Counted from the first letter of the stretch, positions 19,902 through 29,881 are shown. The stretch is DNA of 64,000 bases from Prochlorococcus sp. scB245a_520K10 (GCA_000634515.1 JFNU01000139.1:1-64000), one strand, 5' to 3'. Notes: generated by a model from the sequence alone, not told the origin. Translations and numbers: made by a program.

Positions 19902-20037
19902 TTAAAATTAAGATTAAACTTTTATTTTTATATTGTTAATACTTAGTACTCTTAATTAATTTATTTAACTATTAATAATTATTTTAAATTTCAACTATTG
20001 AATTAAACTAACTAATAATTGACAAACCTTAAGTAAT

Positions 20038-20205
20038 TTAAGGCAAAGATTTGGGATTTTCCCATTTTAAATTATCCTTTAAATCATTGATATCGTTTGA
20101 TAATGAAACTAAATTCACCATTTGGAGAATTTGAATTTTGTTTAGCCTATCTATAGCTATAATTTTATTCAGCATATCCAGAACATATTTATCATTAATA
20201 TTCAT
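20038..20205 (-). CDS. Small hypothetical protein
   Basis: 55 aa ORF MNINDKYVLDMLNKIIAIDRLNKIQILQMVNLVSLSNDINDLKDNLKWENPKSLP*. Confidence 0.45.
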   Translation of the reverse strand: MNINDKYVLDMLNKIIAIDRLNKIQILQMVNLVSLSNDINDLKDNLKWENPKSLP

Positions 20206-20386
20206 TTTTGTCAGTGAAAAAGAACTTTAATATCTCAATAGAATCAGTCTATCTTAAAATTTAAAAATTACTTCTTAAACTTATTTAAAATCTATCGCCA
20301 AATAAAAATTTAATTCTGCAAAAATAAAACTTTAGCTATCAATTCAAAATCATCAACTCACTTTCTTGTAAATTCGTTTATCGTAA

Positions 20387-20402
20387 AAAAAAAAAAAAAA
20401 AA
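20387..20402 (+). repeat. Homopolymeric A16 tract abutting a start codon
   Basis: Direct reading. Confidence 0.9.
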
Positions 20403-20572
20403 TGGACAAAAACCCTAGAAAAGAATATTTAAATAGAGCTGAAGTAAGTGAGATGATTGAATTTGCTCTAAGAAGACACAATAGAAGATCTACAATAATT
20501 TCAAGTGTACTGGGATGGATCCTTATAGGTGGATATTCTTTTGGTCTGTTCCAAGCTGTACAAAACGTCTAA
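20402..20572 (+). CDS. Small hypothetical membrane protein
   Basis: 56 aa ORF MDKNPRKEYLNRAEVSEMIEFALRRHNRRSTIISSVLGWILIGGYSFGLFQAVQNV*. Confidence 0.6.
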   Translation: MDKNPRKEYLNRAEVSEMIEFALRRHNRRSTIISSVLGWILIGGYSFGLFQAVQNV

Positions 20573-20635
20573 TCAAATTTAACTTTAAATTAGAACAAGC
20601 TAGATGATAGATTAATACTAGATTTTGTTTTTATC

Positions 20636-20857
20636 ATGATTGAATATATTGAGGAAAATATAACTGTTATTAGAAAATATTTAAACAAAAGAAAAAAGGT
20701 AATTTCAAAATTGAATAAGACTTCCATAATGGAAGAATTCAAAGAATGGAGCAAGGATCCAATACCGGAAACAGAGTCAATATGGACACTACCTGATTTA
20801 ACGAGTAGCGAAAGGTTAAGAAATTTTTGCCGCTCAATTAAAAAGGAAATAAGATAA
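20636..20857 (+). CDS. Small hypothetical protein
   Basis: 73 aa ORF. Confidence 0.5.
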   Translation: MIEYIEENITVIRKYLNKRKKVISKLNKTSIMEEFKEWSKDPIPETESIWTLPDLTSSERLRNFCRSIKKEIR

Positions 20858-20860
20858 GTT

Positions 20861-21019
20861 TTAACTACCTAGTTGTATATGATTTACCTTTAAGTAATAA
20901 TAACCCGCAAATCCCACAATATTTAATACTATAACGAAAACCCAAGCTCCTACTGGCTGATTAGAATCAAATTTTTTTATTTTAACTTTATCTTTTAGTC
21001 TTTCAATATATTTAGCCAT
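20861..21019 (-). CDS. Small single-TM hypothetical protein
   Basis: 52 aa ORF MAKYIERLKDKVKIKKFDSNQPVGAWVFVIVLNIVGFAGYYYLKVNHIQLGS*. Confidence 0.5.
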   Translation of the reverse strand: MAKYIERLKDKVKIKKFDSNQPVGAWVFVIVLNIVGFAGYYYLKVNHIQLGS

Positions 21020-21327
21020 AATTAAAAGTTTTAAAAAGAATAACCCTAATTATAGAGTCTTGAATTTAAAGGAATCTTAAATAAAATAAAATAAAATTTC
21101 TTTTAATTAGAATTTTTATCGTCAAGCCTGTTAATTGGATATTTAATTAACTCCTTTTTGAGATTTTTTAAAAGTTTATTATGATTCAAAATTGTAAATT
21201 TCTTTGTAAAGGAATAATGCCATTTCATTGAATTAAAAAAAAACTTGCTAATTCATTATTAATAAAATTATAATACTTATTACGGTCATTCAGACCATAA
21301 ATAATTTAAATAAGGACAAATTTTTTC

Positions 21328-21912
21328 ATGAGCTTAAGAGTTGGCCAAGAAGCACCAGACTTTAGTGCTACAGCAGTATATGATCAGGAGTTTAAGGAGA
21401 TTACACTTTCAGGTCTAAGGGGGAAATGGGTTGTTTTATTCTTTTACCCACTAGATTTTACATTTGTATGTCCTACTGAAATCACTGCATTTAGTGATAG
21501 ATATCAAGATTTCTCAGCACTTAATACGGAAATACTTGGGGTATCAGTTGATAGCAAACACTGTCATTTGGCTTGGATACAAACTCCAAGAAATGAAGGT
21601 GGAATAGGTGATATTAACTACCCGTTAGTTTCTGACTTAAAAAGAGAAATTTGCCAGGCGTACAATGTTCTTAATGATGATGGAGAGGCAGATAGAGGTT
21701 TGTTTCTTATCAATCCCGAAGGCGTAGTTATGCATACGACTGTTAATAAGGCTCCTGTAGGCAGAAATGTTGATGAAACATTAAGAATTCTTCAAGGTTA
21801 CCAATACGTAGCGGCAAACCCAGATGAAGTATGTCCAGCCAACTGGACTCCAGGTGAGAAAACAATGTTAGAAGACCCCAAAGGTAGTAAGGAATATTTT
21901 TCTGCGCTATAG
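21328..21912 (+). CDS. 2-Cys peroxiredoxin
   Basis: [14 protein letters not shown] and C-terminal VCPANW. Confidence 0.97.
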   Translation: MSLRVGQEAPDFSATAVYDQEFKEITLSGLRGKWVVLFFYPLDFTFVCPTEITAFSDRYQDFSALNTEILGVSVDSKHCHLAWIQTPRNEGGIGDINYPLVSDLKREICQAYNVLNDDGEADRGLFLINPEGVVMHTTVNKAPVGRNVDETLRILQGYQYVAANPDEVCPANWTPGEKTMLEDPKGSKEYFSAL

Positions 21913-21928
21913 AAGGATTAGACAATTT

Positions 21929-22681
21929 TTAAATAAGTATTGAGTAGTAAATAACTATAAAAAAATAAAAAATAAACATATTCAAAACGGGGATAAAATC
22001 CCCTTTTTGAGGTTTGCCTACTATCCAATCGCTTAAATTAGTTTTGTATGATAAAAAAGACCAAGTAAAAAAAGAAATTTCTATAGCGACTAAGATAAAA
22101 AGATTAATTAAATTTAAGTCATTTAAACCAAAATATTTATAAATATGAAACTGATCATCAAGATTAATATTGTTAATTTGAATATGCCAAAGATAAAGAG
22201 AAATCAATATAAAATTTACCAAGATTATTTTTTTTAATAAAAACCTAGATTTTTTAAAAATTAATAAACTAGAAATTAGAAGTATGAAAAAACTCAACTG
22301 AATATTATCCGGTTTCTGTAAATTAATTCTTTCAAAAAATAAATTAAATATAAGATCAAAATTTATATATAAATAATCAGCTATAAAGTACGAGAGAAAT
22401 ATCAAATTTATTGCTACTAAGAAAAATAATCTTTTACCTGTAATTATATTTTTACTATAAATATTATTCTTATTAAATTTATAGTATGTATAGTATTTTA
22501 AAGAGTTTAAACATACCAAAGATGGACATATCGTACCGCTAAAATAGTAAAGAATTGAATAGAAGGAAATATCATTAATATTGAATAAATACAAATTAAA
22601 CCATTGTTTTTGTACAAGTGGAAGAATAAGTAAGAATGAAATTGTGACTAATAACTTCGTAGTTTTGTTTTTAATTATCAA
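21929..22681 (-). CDS. Hypothetical polytopic membrane protein
   Basis: 250 aa, multiple hydrophobic segments. Confidence 0.7.
   Translation of the reverse strand: MIIKNKTTKLLVTISFLLILPLVQKQWFNLYLFNINDISFYSILYYFSGTICPSLVCLNSLKYYTYYKFNKNNIYSKNIITGKRLFFLVAINLIFLSYFIADYLYINFDLIFNLFFERINLQKPDNIQLSFFILLISSLLIFKKSRFLLKKIILVNFILISLYLWHIQINNINLDDQFHIYKYFGLNDLNLINLFILVAIEISFFTWSFLSYKTNLSDWIVGKPQKGDFIPVLNMFIFYFFIVIYYSILI
21989..22008 (+). terminator. Intrinsic terminator for the peroxiredoxin gene, inside the convergent CDS
   Basis: GGGGAT-AAA-ATCCCC-TTTTT. Confidence 0.7.
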
Positions 22682-22720
22682 GTAAATATTATATTTTTTA
22701 TTTAATTTAAAACAATTAAA

Positions 22721-24475
22721 TCAAACTTTCAAGAATTTAGAAGTTGTTAATTTAAAAACTTTTTTATCTATAGTTTCTTGATTTAAAAGAATTTCAACTA
22801 ATTTATCTAGTAAGACTCTATTTTTTTTTAATATTTTTATTGAGTTATTTAATGAAATTTTAGAAATCTTTATGATTTCATTATCTATTCTAGAACTAGT
22901 ATTTTCTGCTACGAGTGGCTTTCTTCTAAATAATCCATCTCCTAAAAACATTTCATTATTATCAGAATTCATTGAAATTGGACCAATAATTGAAAATCCA
23001 TATTTCGTAACCATTTCCCTAACAATGTTTGTTGCATAAGAGATATCTTTTATTGAGCATTGCGTAATTTCACTTTCACCAAAAACTATCGTTTCTGCTG
23101 CTCTTCCAGCAAGAGCAATTTCAATTTTTGAAACTAATAATTTTTTTGAAATCAAACCACTAGAAATTACATCTTCGTCAGGGCATATTTTTGTATATCC
23201 TCCTAGAGATCCAGATCTAGGTAAAATCGTAATTTTATCAACTGATTCAATACCATTTCTCACAGCAGATACAATAGCTCTGCCTACTTCGTTATAAGCG
23301 ATAATTTTTTTCATATTTGGAGAAGTTATTAATGAACTTCTCAGACCAATGGTAATTTTATCAAGAGCATTTTCTATATGAAGATCACTAATTAATTTAG
23401 ATTCATCTCTTGCACAGTGAATAGCACTCTCGTTCATCAAATTTGCAAGATCTGCCCCCGAAAATCCAACAGTTCTAGAAGCCCAATATCCTAAGTCAAC
23501 TTCGCTTGAAAGTGGTTTTGAAAGTGAGTGAACTGAAAGAATTTTTTTTCTTCCAACTAAATCTGGAAGCATTACTTCTATTTTCCTATCAAATCTTCCT
23601 GGTCTTAATAATGCTGCATCCAAAATATCTGGCCTATTTGTTGCTGCTAAAACGATAATCCCGGAATTATCAGCAAAACCATCTAATTCAGTTAAAAGCT
23701 GATTGAGAGTTTGTTCTCTTTCATCATTTCCACCTCCGATCCCGGACCCTCTTTGCCTACCAATAGAATCAATTTCATCAATAAAAATTATACAAGGAGA
23801 TTTTTCCTTAGCCTTGGAGAATAGATCCCGCACACGGCTTGCACCAACACCAACAAAAAGTTCTACAAACTCTGATGCCGATATTGAGAGAAAAGGGACT
23901 CCTGATTCACCGGCAATTGCTTTAGCCAATAATGTTTTACCTGTTCCTGGAGGGCCAATTAAAAGAACACCTTTAGGAACTTTTGCACCAAGATTTTCAA
24001 ATTTCTTTGGTTCTTTCAAAAAAGTTATTACCTCTTTTAATTCCTCAGCGGCTTCAGGAACACCAGCTACATCATCGAATCTCGTTTCTACATCATCAAT
24101 AGTTACAAATTTAGCTTGATTTTTAGTAAAACCAAAAGTTCTGGAAGCCAATTTTGATGTACTTCTCAAGATTAAGACTATCGCTAATATAAAAATCAAA
24201 AAAAGACTTATTGAAGCGAAAGAATTAGCAGCTGAAGATTCTTTTCTACTATTATTTATAGTGAGATCGACTTTATTTTCAGTAGCCTTTTCAAGGATTA
24301 ACTGATCGTTGTAAAGAATAGGTATTTTAAATTTATCGCCATTTTTGTAAAGTACATCAATTTCTCTCTGTCTCGGATAGAAAAATATTGATTCTATTTT
24401 TCCCGTCTCTATATCCTCTAGAAGATCAGAATAACTTGATTTAGAATTTGAATATGAGAATTTTGATCTAAACAC
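22721..24475 (-). CDS. FtsH-family AAA+ protein with degenerate protease motif (FtsHi-like)
   Basis: Walker A GPPGTGKT, Walker [31 protein letters not shown] intact; HEXXH position reads NEVGR. Confidence 0.9.
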   Translation of the reverse strand: MFRSKFSYSNSKSSYSDLLEDIETGKIESIFFYPRQREIDVLYKNGDKFKIPILYNDQLILEKATENKVDLTINNSRKESSAANSFASISLFLIFILAIVLILRSTSKLASRTFGFTKNQAKFVTIDDVETRFDDVAGVPEAAEELKEVITFLKEPKKFENLGAKVPKGVLLIGPPGTGKTLLAKAIAGESGVPFLSISASEFVELFVGVGASRVRDLFSKAKEKSPCIIFIDEIDSIGRQRGSGIGGGNDEREQTLNQLLTELDGFADNSGIIVLAATNRPDILDAALLRPGRFDRKIEVMLPDLVGRKKILSVHSLSKPLSSEVDLGYWASRTVGFSGADLANLMNESAIHCARDESKLISDLHIENALDKITIGLRSSLITSPNMKKIIAYNEVGRAIVSAVRNGIESVDKITILPRSGSLGGYTKICPDEDVISSGLISKKLLVSKIEIALAGRAAETIVFGESEITQCSIKDISYATNIVREMVTKYGFSIIGPISMNSDNNEMFLGDGLFRRKPLVAENTSSRIDNEIIKISKISLNNSIKILKKNRVLLDKLVEILLNQETIDKKVFKLTTSKFLKV

Positions 24476-24605
24476 TAATCTTTAAAGTTATTAATAAAGC
24501 ATATATGCTTATTTAAAAAATTGATGAATATAAACAAAATATACTCAAAAGTTTTGGAGATAACCAGTTAAGGGTTATATTAATATATGGAAATAAAGAA
24601 ACAGA

Positions 24606-24779
24606 ATGGCTGTCCCAAAGAAGAAAAAATCAAAAAGCAAAAGGAACCAAAGGCACGCTGTCTGGAAAGGCAAAGCAGCACTAGCAGCCCAAAAAGCTAT
24701 ATCTTTAGGTAAATCAGTTTTAACTGGGAAAGCTCAAGGGTTTGTCTACCCTATTGAAGAAGAAGAAGAAGAAGAATAG
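24606..24779 (+). CDS. rpmF: 50S ribosomal protein L32
   Basis: [57 protein letters not shown]. Confidence 0.95.
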   Translation: MAVPKKKKSKSKRNQRHAVWKGKAALAAQKAISLGKSVLTGKAQGFVYPIEEEEEEE

Positions 24780-24782
24780 ATT

Positions 24783-25109
24783 TTAAGATCCTAACTTAAA
24801 TGCCTCAAGGATTATGGCATAGACTGCACCAATTCTTAATTTATCAACTACGGTCCATATATAATAAAATTTTGAGCTAGAGGAAGGCTTAATTCTTATA
24901 ATAATTTCAATAAAAACGATAATTATTGGAACCATAATTAACTCATTTTTACCTTCAGATATAAATTTTGTAAGAAAATTGGCGAACAAAAAATAACCTG
25001 TCAAAACAGAAATTAAACCAATAGATTTTATCCTCCAAGTATCACTTAGAAACCCAAAAAATAAATTATTTAACTGATATGTAATTCTTGAAAAATTAGT
25101 TTTTTGCAT
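24783..25109 (-). CDS. DUF565 / Ycf20-like protein
   Basis: 108 aa; two TM segments and C-terminal DKLRIGAVYAIILEAFKLGS. Confidence 0.7.
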   Translation of the reverse strand: MQKTNFSRITYQLNNLFFGFLSDTWRIKSIGLISVLTGYFLFANFLTKFISEGKNELIMVPIIIVFIEIIIRIKPSSSSKFYYIWTVVDKLRIGAVYAIILEAFKLGS

Positions 25110-25860
25110 TACTAAAAGACACTAAATAATCACTTAGAAAGCTGTAATCAACATATGATTTTTTTAGTTTAGGGCCTTTAATTACATTTGCCACATTATT
25201 CTCATCACCAAGACTGTCTAAAATACAATCTAATTTAATATCTTCCTCAAGAAAAATTGGGATATTTGAAGGAACAAAAATTGTAGGTAAGTTAGCTGCT
25301 AAGGAAGATTGCAATCCTGGGTTGGAGTCTTCGAAAACAATTGAGTTATTATTGTTTATACCACTTAATTGAATAGCCTTTAAATAAGGTAATGGATTTG
25401 GTTTCTTTAATTCAACGTCTTCACTTGAAATAATGAACTCAAAAGGATTGAAGCCATTAAAAAGACATTCAACTAGTAAATCAACTTGAACTCTAGAACT
25501 TGAAGTAACAATAAATTGTCTTATTTTTTTTCTATGTAATTCATTTATTAACCTAAAAACTCCAGTTTTTAAGTTGACACAATTTTTTTTTATAAGTTCT
25601 AAATAGTGAAATTGTTTCTTTTCGTGGATTTTAATGATTAGATCATCTGATAAAGAATAATCTTTCGATTTGGCATAGTAAGCAATTCTATTTTTGCCTC
25701 CATTTATTCTCAAAAGTTGGATGTATTTATCAGTATCCCAATTCCAATCAATCCCAAAGTCATTAAATGCATGATTAAAAGCGGGTAAATGTGCTTCTAA
25801 TTCCGTATTTGCAATAGTACCATCTAAATCCCAATAAACCCCTTCAAGATAAGCCACCAA
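25096..25860 (-). CDS. HAD-superfamily hydrolase
   Basis: WDLDGTIANTELE, VTSSSR, KKPNPLPYLKA, FEDSNPGLQS motifs. Confidence 0.9.
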   Translation of the reverse strand: MVAYLEGVYWDLDGTIANTELEAHLPAFNHAFNDFGIDWNWDTDKYIQLLRINGGKNRIAYYAKSKDYSLSDDLIIKIHEKKQFHYLELIKKNCVNLKTGVFRLINELHRKKIRQFIVTSSSRVQVDLLVECLFNGFNPFEFIISSEDVELKKPNPLPYLKAIQLSGINNNNSIVFEDSNPGLQSSLAANLPTIFVPSNIPIFLEEDIKLDCILDSLGDENNVANVIKGPKLKKSYVDYSFLSDYLVSFSNAKN

Positions 25861-25872
25861 GAAGAATTTCTT

Positions 25873-25950
25873 TTATTTACGATAAAATACTAGAGCGATT
25901 ATTGCTGGTCCTGCTAACGCAACTACGGCTAAAGGAATAAGTGTTGCCAT
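25873..25950 (-). CDS. Tiny TM protein, possibly Psb30/Ycf12-like
   Basis: 25 aa MATLIPLAVVALAGPAIIALVFYRK*; LAGPxII pattern and size fit Ycf12. Confidence 0.55.
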   Translation of the reverse strand: MATLIPLAVVALAGPAIIALVFYRK

Positions 25951-26032
25951 GATTAATGAATATGTTTTGTGATACTATTTTTACAAATAAACGACAGAAC
26001 TGTACTGATACGTTACAAGATTGAATTAAATT

Positions 26033-26380
26033 ATGAAATCATGGATATGTATAGAAAATTGTGGAGCTTGTTGTAAATTCAACTTGGAAGAAAGAATTGA
26101 TCTGGCTGACAAACTTAATGATCAAGATATAACCTTAATCAATTCAATGACGGCTAAGGACGGTTGGTGTAAAAATCTGGACAGAAAAAATAAAAAATGC
26201 TTAATTTACGAAACAAGGCCTCATTTTTGCCGGGTAACTGAATTTTCAACTGCATTTAAAGAATATCTAAAATCTGGTGACAAATTTCTTATAGATTGTT
26301 GCAAACAACATATTTCATCAAATTATGGAAATAAAAGTAAAGAAATGAAAAGTTTTAAAATGGCAGTCTCCGAAAAATGA
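26033..26380 (+). CDS. YkgJ-family cysteine-cluster (metal-binding) protein
   Basis: CIENCGACCKFN...GWCKNLDRKNKKCLIYETRPHFCR. Confidence 0.88.
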   Translation: MKSWICIENCGACCKFNLEERIDLADKLNDQDITLINSMTAKDGWCKNLDRKNKKCLIYETRPHFCRVTEFSTAFKEYLKSGDKFLIDCCKQHISSNYGNKSKEMKSFKMAVSEK

Positions 26381-26703
26381 ATATTAAATTAGAAAAAAAA
26401 GAGGACAATATAGAAAAAAGTTTCTTATCTATATTCATTACAACTTTTACGACCATATTTATAGCAGAACTTGGCGATAAAACTCAGATAGCTACATTAA
26501 TGCTTTCTGCTGAATCAGGGAAGCCAATAATTGTTTTTCTTGGAAGTTCTCTAGCTTTAATAAGTTCTAGTGTAGTAGGAGTTCTTATTGGTAAATGGTT
26601 GTCAAAAAAAATCTCTCCAAGCAAATTTGCATTATTTACTGGTATTTTAATGATACTAATAAGCGTATTTTTAGCTTATGATACTTTTAAGAATTATTTA
26701 TAA
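26377..26703 (+). CDS. TMEM165/GDT1 (UPF0016) family, single repeat
   Basis: AELGDKTQIATLMLS signature; 108 aa. Confidence 0.9.
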   Translation: MNIKLEKKEDNIEKSFLSIFITTFTTIFIAELGDKTQIATLMLSAESGKPIIVFLGSSLALISSSVVGVLIGKWLSKKISPSKFALFTGILMILISVFLAYDTFKNYL

Positions 26704-27015
26704 ATGGTTTTAAGTTTATTACTATCAACATTTTTAACCGTTTTTATAGCTGAATTAGGTGACAAAACCCAACTAGCTACTTTAACTATAAGTGGAACTT
26801 CAAATAAACCATTTGCTGTTTTTTTAGGCTCTTCTTCAGCGCTCGTTTTTGCAAGTTTACTAGGTGCTTTAACAGGTGGTTCTATATCCAGTTTTTTACC
26901 AGAGGTAGTTCTTAAATCAATTGCGTCCATAACTTTTTTAATTATTGGTAGCAGGCTTTTTATTAATTCATTCGTTATTGACAAAGAAGAAAAAGAAGAT
27001 AAAAAAAATGATTAG
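26704..27015 (+). CDS. TMEM165/GDT1 (UPF0016) family, single repeat
   Basis: AELGDKTQLATLTIS signature; 103 aa; starts directly after the stop of the preceding gene. Confidence 0.9.
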   Translation: MVLSLLLSTFLTVFIAELGDKTQLATLTISGTSNKPFAVFLGSSSALVFASLLGALTGGSISSFLPEVVLKSIASITFLIIGSRLFINSFVIDKEEKEDKKND

Positions 27016-27087
27016 TTTTTAAGCTTGGATAAAAGATGTAATAATAGAATATATAAACCAATTAACTTATAAATATAAACCTATATT

Positions 27088-29304
27088 ATGTTCACAACAT
27101 CTTCAATAATTGATAATTTGAATCAGTCAGAAGGGTTAGAATATAAAAAATTATGCAGATCTCTAAAAATAACAAAAAAATCTGATAAAGATAAACTAAA
27201 TATCGCTTTAACAGCTCTAGAAAAACTTGAGATAATTAAACAAAATAAAGATAATGAATATATCTATAAAAAAGGGAGCGATCATATTGTCGCAAAAATA
27301 AGGTGCAGTAGCAAAGGTTATTGCTTTGCCGTAAGAGAAAATAATAAAGAAGATATTTATATTAAAGAAAATCTACTTAACTATGCCTGGAATGGAGATA
27401 AAGTTTTAGTAAGAATTATAAAAGAGGGTTACAGAAGAAGATCGCCGGAGGGAATAGTTGACTGTATTCTAGAAAGATCAAATAAAATACTTTTATCCAA
27501 AGTAGAAATAATAAACAATGTTGTATATGCCATTCCTATCGATGATAGGATTCTTTCTAAAATAAAACTTCCAAAAGAAGATAAAAAGTACGCTTTCAAA
27601 CCAGAAAATAAAAATATAGTAAAAGTTGAAATTGAGAGGTTCCCTATAGGTCAGGAGGAAGGATTAGGCCATGTGATAAAAGAATTACAACTTAATAATA
27701 ATGAAGAATTTGATACTGATTTTGTTTTATCTAAAAGCAATATCATCAAGTCAAACAATAATATTATTGAAACTAAGAAGATAGAAAAAAGGGAAAGAAT
27801 AGACTTATCCGATAAAAACTCCTATTTGTTCAAAAGCTGGAATTCGGATAATTCTCCAATTCTTCCAATGATTCAAATAGAGCAAGAAAAGAATCAAAGT
27901 ACTAAATTATGGTTACACATAAATAATATTGCAGAAAGAGTAGAACTAAATGGGAAAAAATCCTTAGAAATGTTCTTTAATAGCTTTGAATCATTCCCTT
28001 TATTGAATGATTGGCAAAATTACATTAGTGATGAAATAAGACATGCTTCTGAATTTAATTTAGGAGAAAAGAATGAAGCAATAAGTATATGTATGCATTT
28101 GAATAGCGATAACGAAATTACAGACTGGTCATTTCACCTTACTTTTGTAAGATGCTCTCTTATTGTTGGCAATGATCATACTGAAGCACTTTTATCAAGA
28201 AAAAGTAAGACCAGAATTACATCACGAATACTAAAACCTATTAAGGAATATATAGAAGATTTAGATAAAATATTGGAAATTTCAACATCATTTAGACAAA
28301 GACATCTCTTAGAAGGCAAAGTTGAAATCCCGACTCCTCTAAATAAAATAGAATCATTAGATGAATTCTTTATTCATAACCCTGCTGAATATTCAAAAGG
28401 ATATTTTGAACCATTAAAAAAAGATGATTGCCATACATACCTTTCACCAATACTTCATGAAGGTAATTTAATATGGTTCAAACACTCAAATGAATATGGA
28501 TTAAAAAGTGCTGGGTACATTTTAAAGGAATTAGATTATATAAATGTAAATGAAATGATCAAATATTCGGAATTTCTCGGCAACGATATAGAGCTAAATG
28601 AAGATGGTAATTTAACATTTAGTCAAATAATGAAATTTTGCGATGACGATAAAAAGAGAATCTTACATAAACTATTAATTAATGAAGTTAAAGAAAATGA
28701 AATAAGCCTGATATCTAAAAATTCAAAAGATGATGAATCAGAAAAATTATTTACTTCTCCTTGGACATTGCCCGGATATGACTTCACAAATCTTATGAAC
28801 CAGTACTCTATTTTTAATATGATAATAAATGGAAAGAAATCAAAGAAGAATAATATAAATGATATAAATATAATGGAAAGTAATTCATGGGAGAAAGTTA
28901 ATTGGGATATATTTAATTCATCAATTTCAAAGAATATTGATATATTATTCAATGAATTTATAATAGACAAACTTAATGAATATAAAAATAAGGTAACCCA
29001 ATATAAATCAAATATTTTAAGTTTAAAAAAAGTACGTAAGGCAGAAAAATTATTAGGTAATTCATATAGTGGTTTTATTTTGTCAGTTCAAAGTTATGGT
29101 TTTTTTGTTGAAATATCAGAACTAAATTTAGAAGGTCTTGTTCATGTCAGTACCCTTAATAATGATTGGTACGAATATAGATCAAAACAAAATTTGTTGA
29201 TTGGAAGAAAATCCAAGAAGTCATATAAAGTTGGAGATGAAATAGAAGTAAAAATAATCAAAGTTGATATTCTTAAATATCAAATTGATTTAGAGTTATC
29301 ATAA
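27088..29304 (+). CDS. RNase II/R-family (VacB/Zam-like) protein with S1 domain and degenerate RNB active site
   Basis: 738 aa; C-terminal S1 (YSGFILSVQSYGFFVEISELNLEGLVHVSTL), RIDLSDKN..., TSPWTLPGYDF in place of TSPxRRYxD. Confidence 0.75.
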   Translation: MFTTSSIIDNLNQSEGLEYKKLCRSLKITKKSDKDKLNIALTALEKLEIIKQNKDNEYIYKKGSDHIVAKIRCSSKGYCFAVRENNKEDIYIKENLLNYAWNGDKVLVRIIKEGYRRRSPEGIVDCILERSNKILLSKVEIINNVVYAIPIDDRILSKIKLPKEDKKYAFKPENKNIVKVEIERFPIGQEEGLGHVIKELQLNNNEEFDTDFVLSKSNIIKSNNNIIETKKIEKRERIDLSDKNSYLFKSWNSDNSPILPMIQIEQEKNQSTKLWLHINNIAERVELNGKKSLEMFFNSFESFPLLNDWQNYISDEIRHASEFNLGEKNEAISICMHLNSDNEITDWSFHLTFVRCSLIVGNDHTEALLSRKSKTRITSRILKPIKEYIEDLDKILEISTSFRQRHLLEGKVEIPTPLNKIESLDEFFIHNPAEYSKGYFEPLKKDDCHTYLSPILHEGNLIWFKHSNEYGLKSAGYILKELDYINVNEMIKYSEFLGNDIELNEDGNLTFSQIMKFCDDDKKRILHKLLINEVKENEISLISKNSKDDESEKLFTSPWTLPGYDFTNLMNQYSIFNMIINGKKSKKNNINDINIMESNSWEKVNWDIFNSSISKNIDILFNEFIIDKLNEYKNKVTQYKSNILSLKKVRKAEKLLGNSYSGFILSVQSYGFFVEISELNLEGLVHVSTLNNDWYEYRSKQNLLIGRKSKKSYKVGDEIEVKIIKVDILKYQIDLELS

Positions 29305-29368
29305 AAAAACTACCAAAAATATATTATGGAAATAATTATCCCAAAAAAATATATATACCTTTTATATA

Positions 29369-29812
29369 ATGATTTTTAAGAAAAAATATTTATTATTAAC
29401 TTTTTTTTTAATAATAATTTTCCAAATATTACTATACACAAATAATAAACAGAGGGTTTCACTTAGATATCTTAAATGGACTGTTCAAGAAGTAAGTATA
29501 GGTAAGTTGATCAGTATCTCTTTTTTTTCTGGTTTATTTATAAGCGCGTTTTTAAATACGACAATCACTCAGTATAAAAAAAATATATTCGAAAATGCAG
29601 AAGAAAATTATGTACCACTAAATGATGAAGAAGATATTAAATCTAATGTTAAAATGCCGCCACAAAGGGATATAAGAGATTCTCAGCCAACAATATCAGT
29701 TAATTATAGAGTAGTCCAAAATGGTGAAGAAAATTATTCCAAAAGTGATCAAAATTTTTCAGATAAGCCCGATAACAAAAATGACTGGGTTAATGATGAT
29801 AATGATTGGTAA
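29369..29812 (+). CDS. LapA/DUF1049-like membrane protein
   Basis: Two N-terminal TM helices with SIGKLISISFFSGLFISAFL. Confidence 0.55.
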   Translation: MIFKKKYLLLTFFLIIIFQILLYTNNKQRVSLRYLKWTVQEVSIGKLISISFFSGLFISAFLNTTITQYKKNIFENAEENYVPLNDEEDIKSNVKMPPQRDIRDSQPTISVNYRVVQNGEENYSKSDQNFSDKPDNKNDWVNDDNDW

Positions 29813-29881
29813 ATTTAAATAATTTAAACTATAAAAAATGTATATTTTTATTTATAATAAACTATAAATAAAAATCTTTTT

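Noticed and set aside
23703-24119. + strand ORF opposite the FtsH ATPase domain
   Set aside because: Shadow of a strongly conserved AAA+ coding region
24762-24776. GAA repeat at the end of rpmF
   Set aside because: Simply encodes the acidic C-terminal tail of L32
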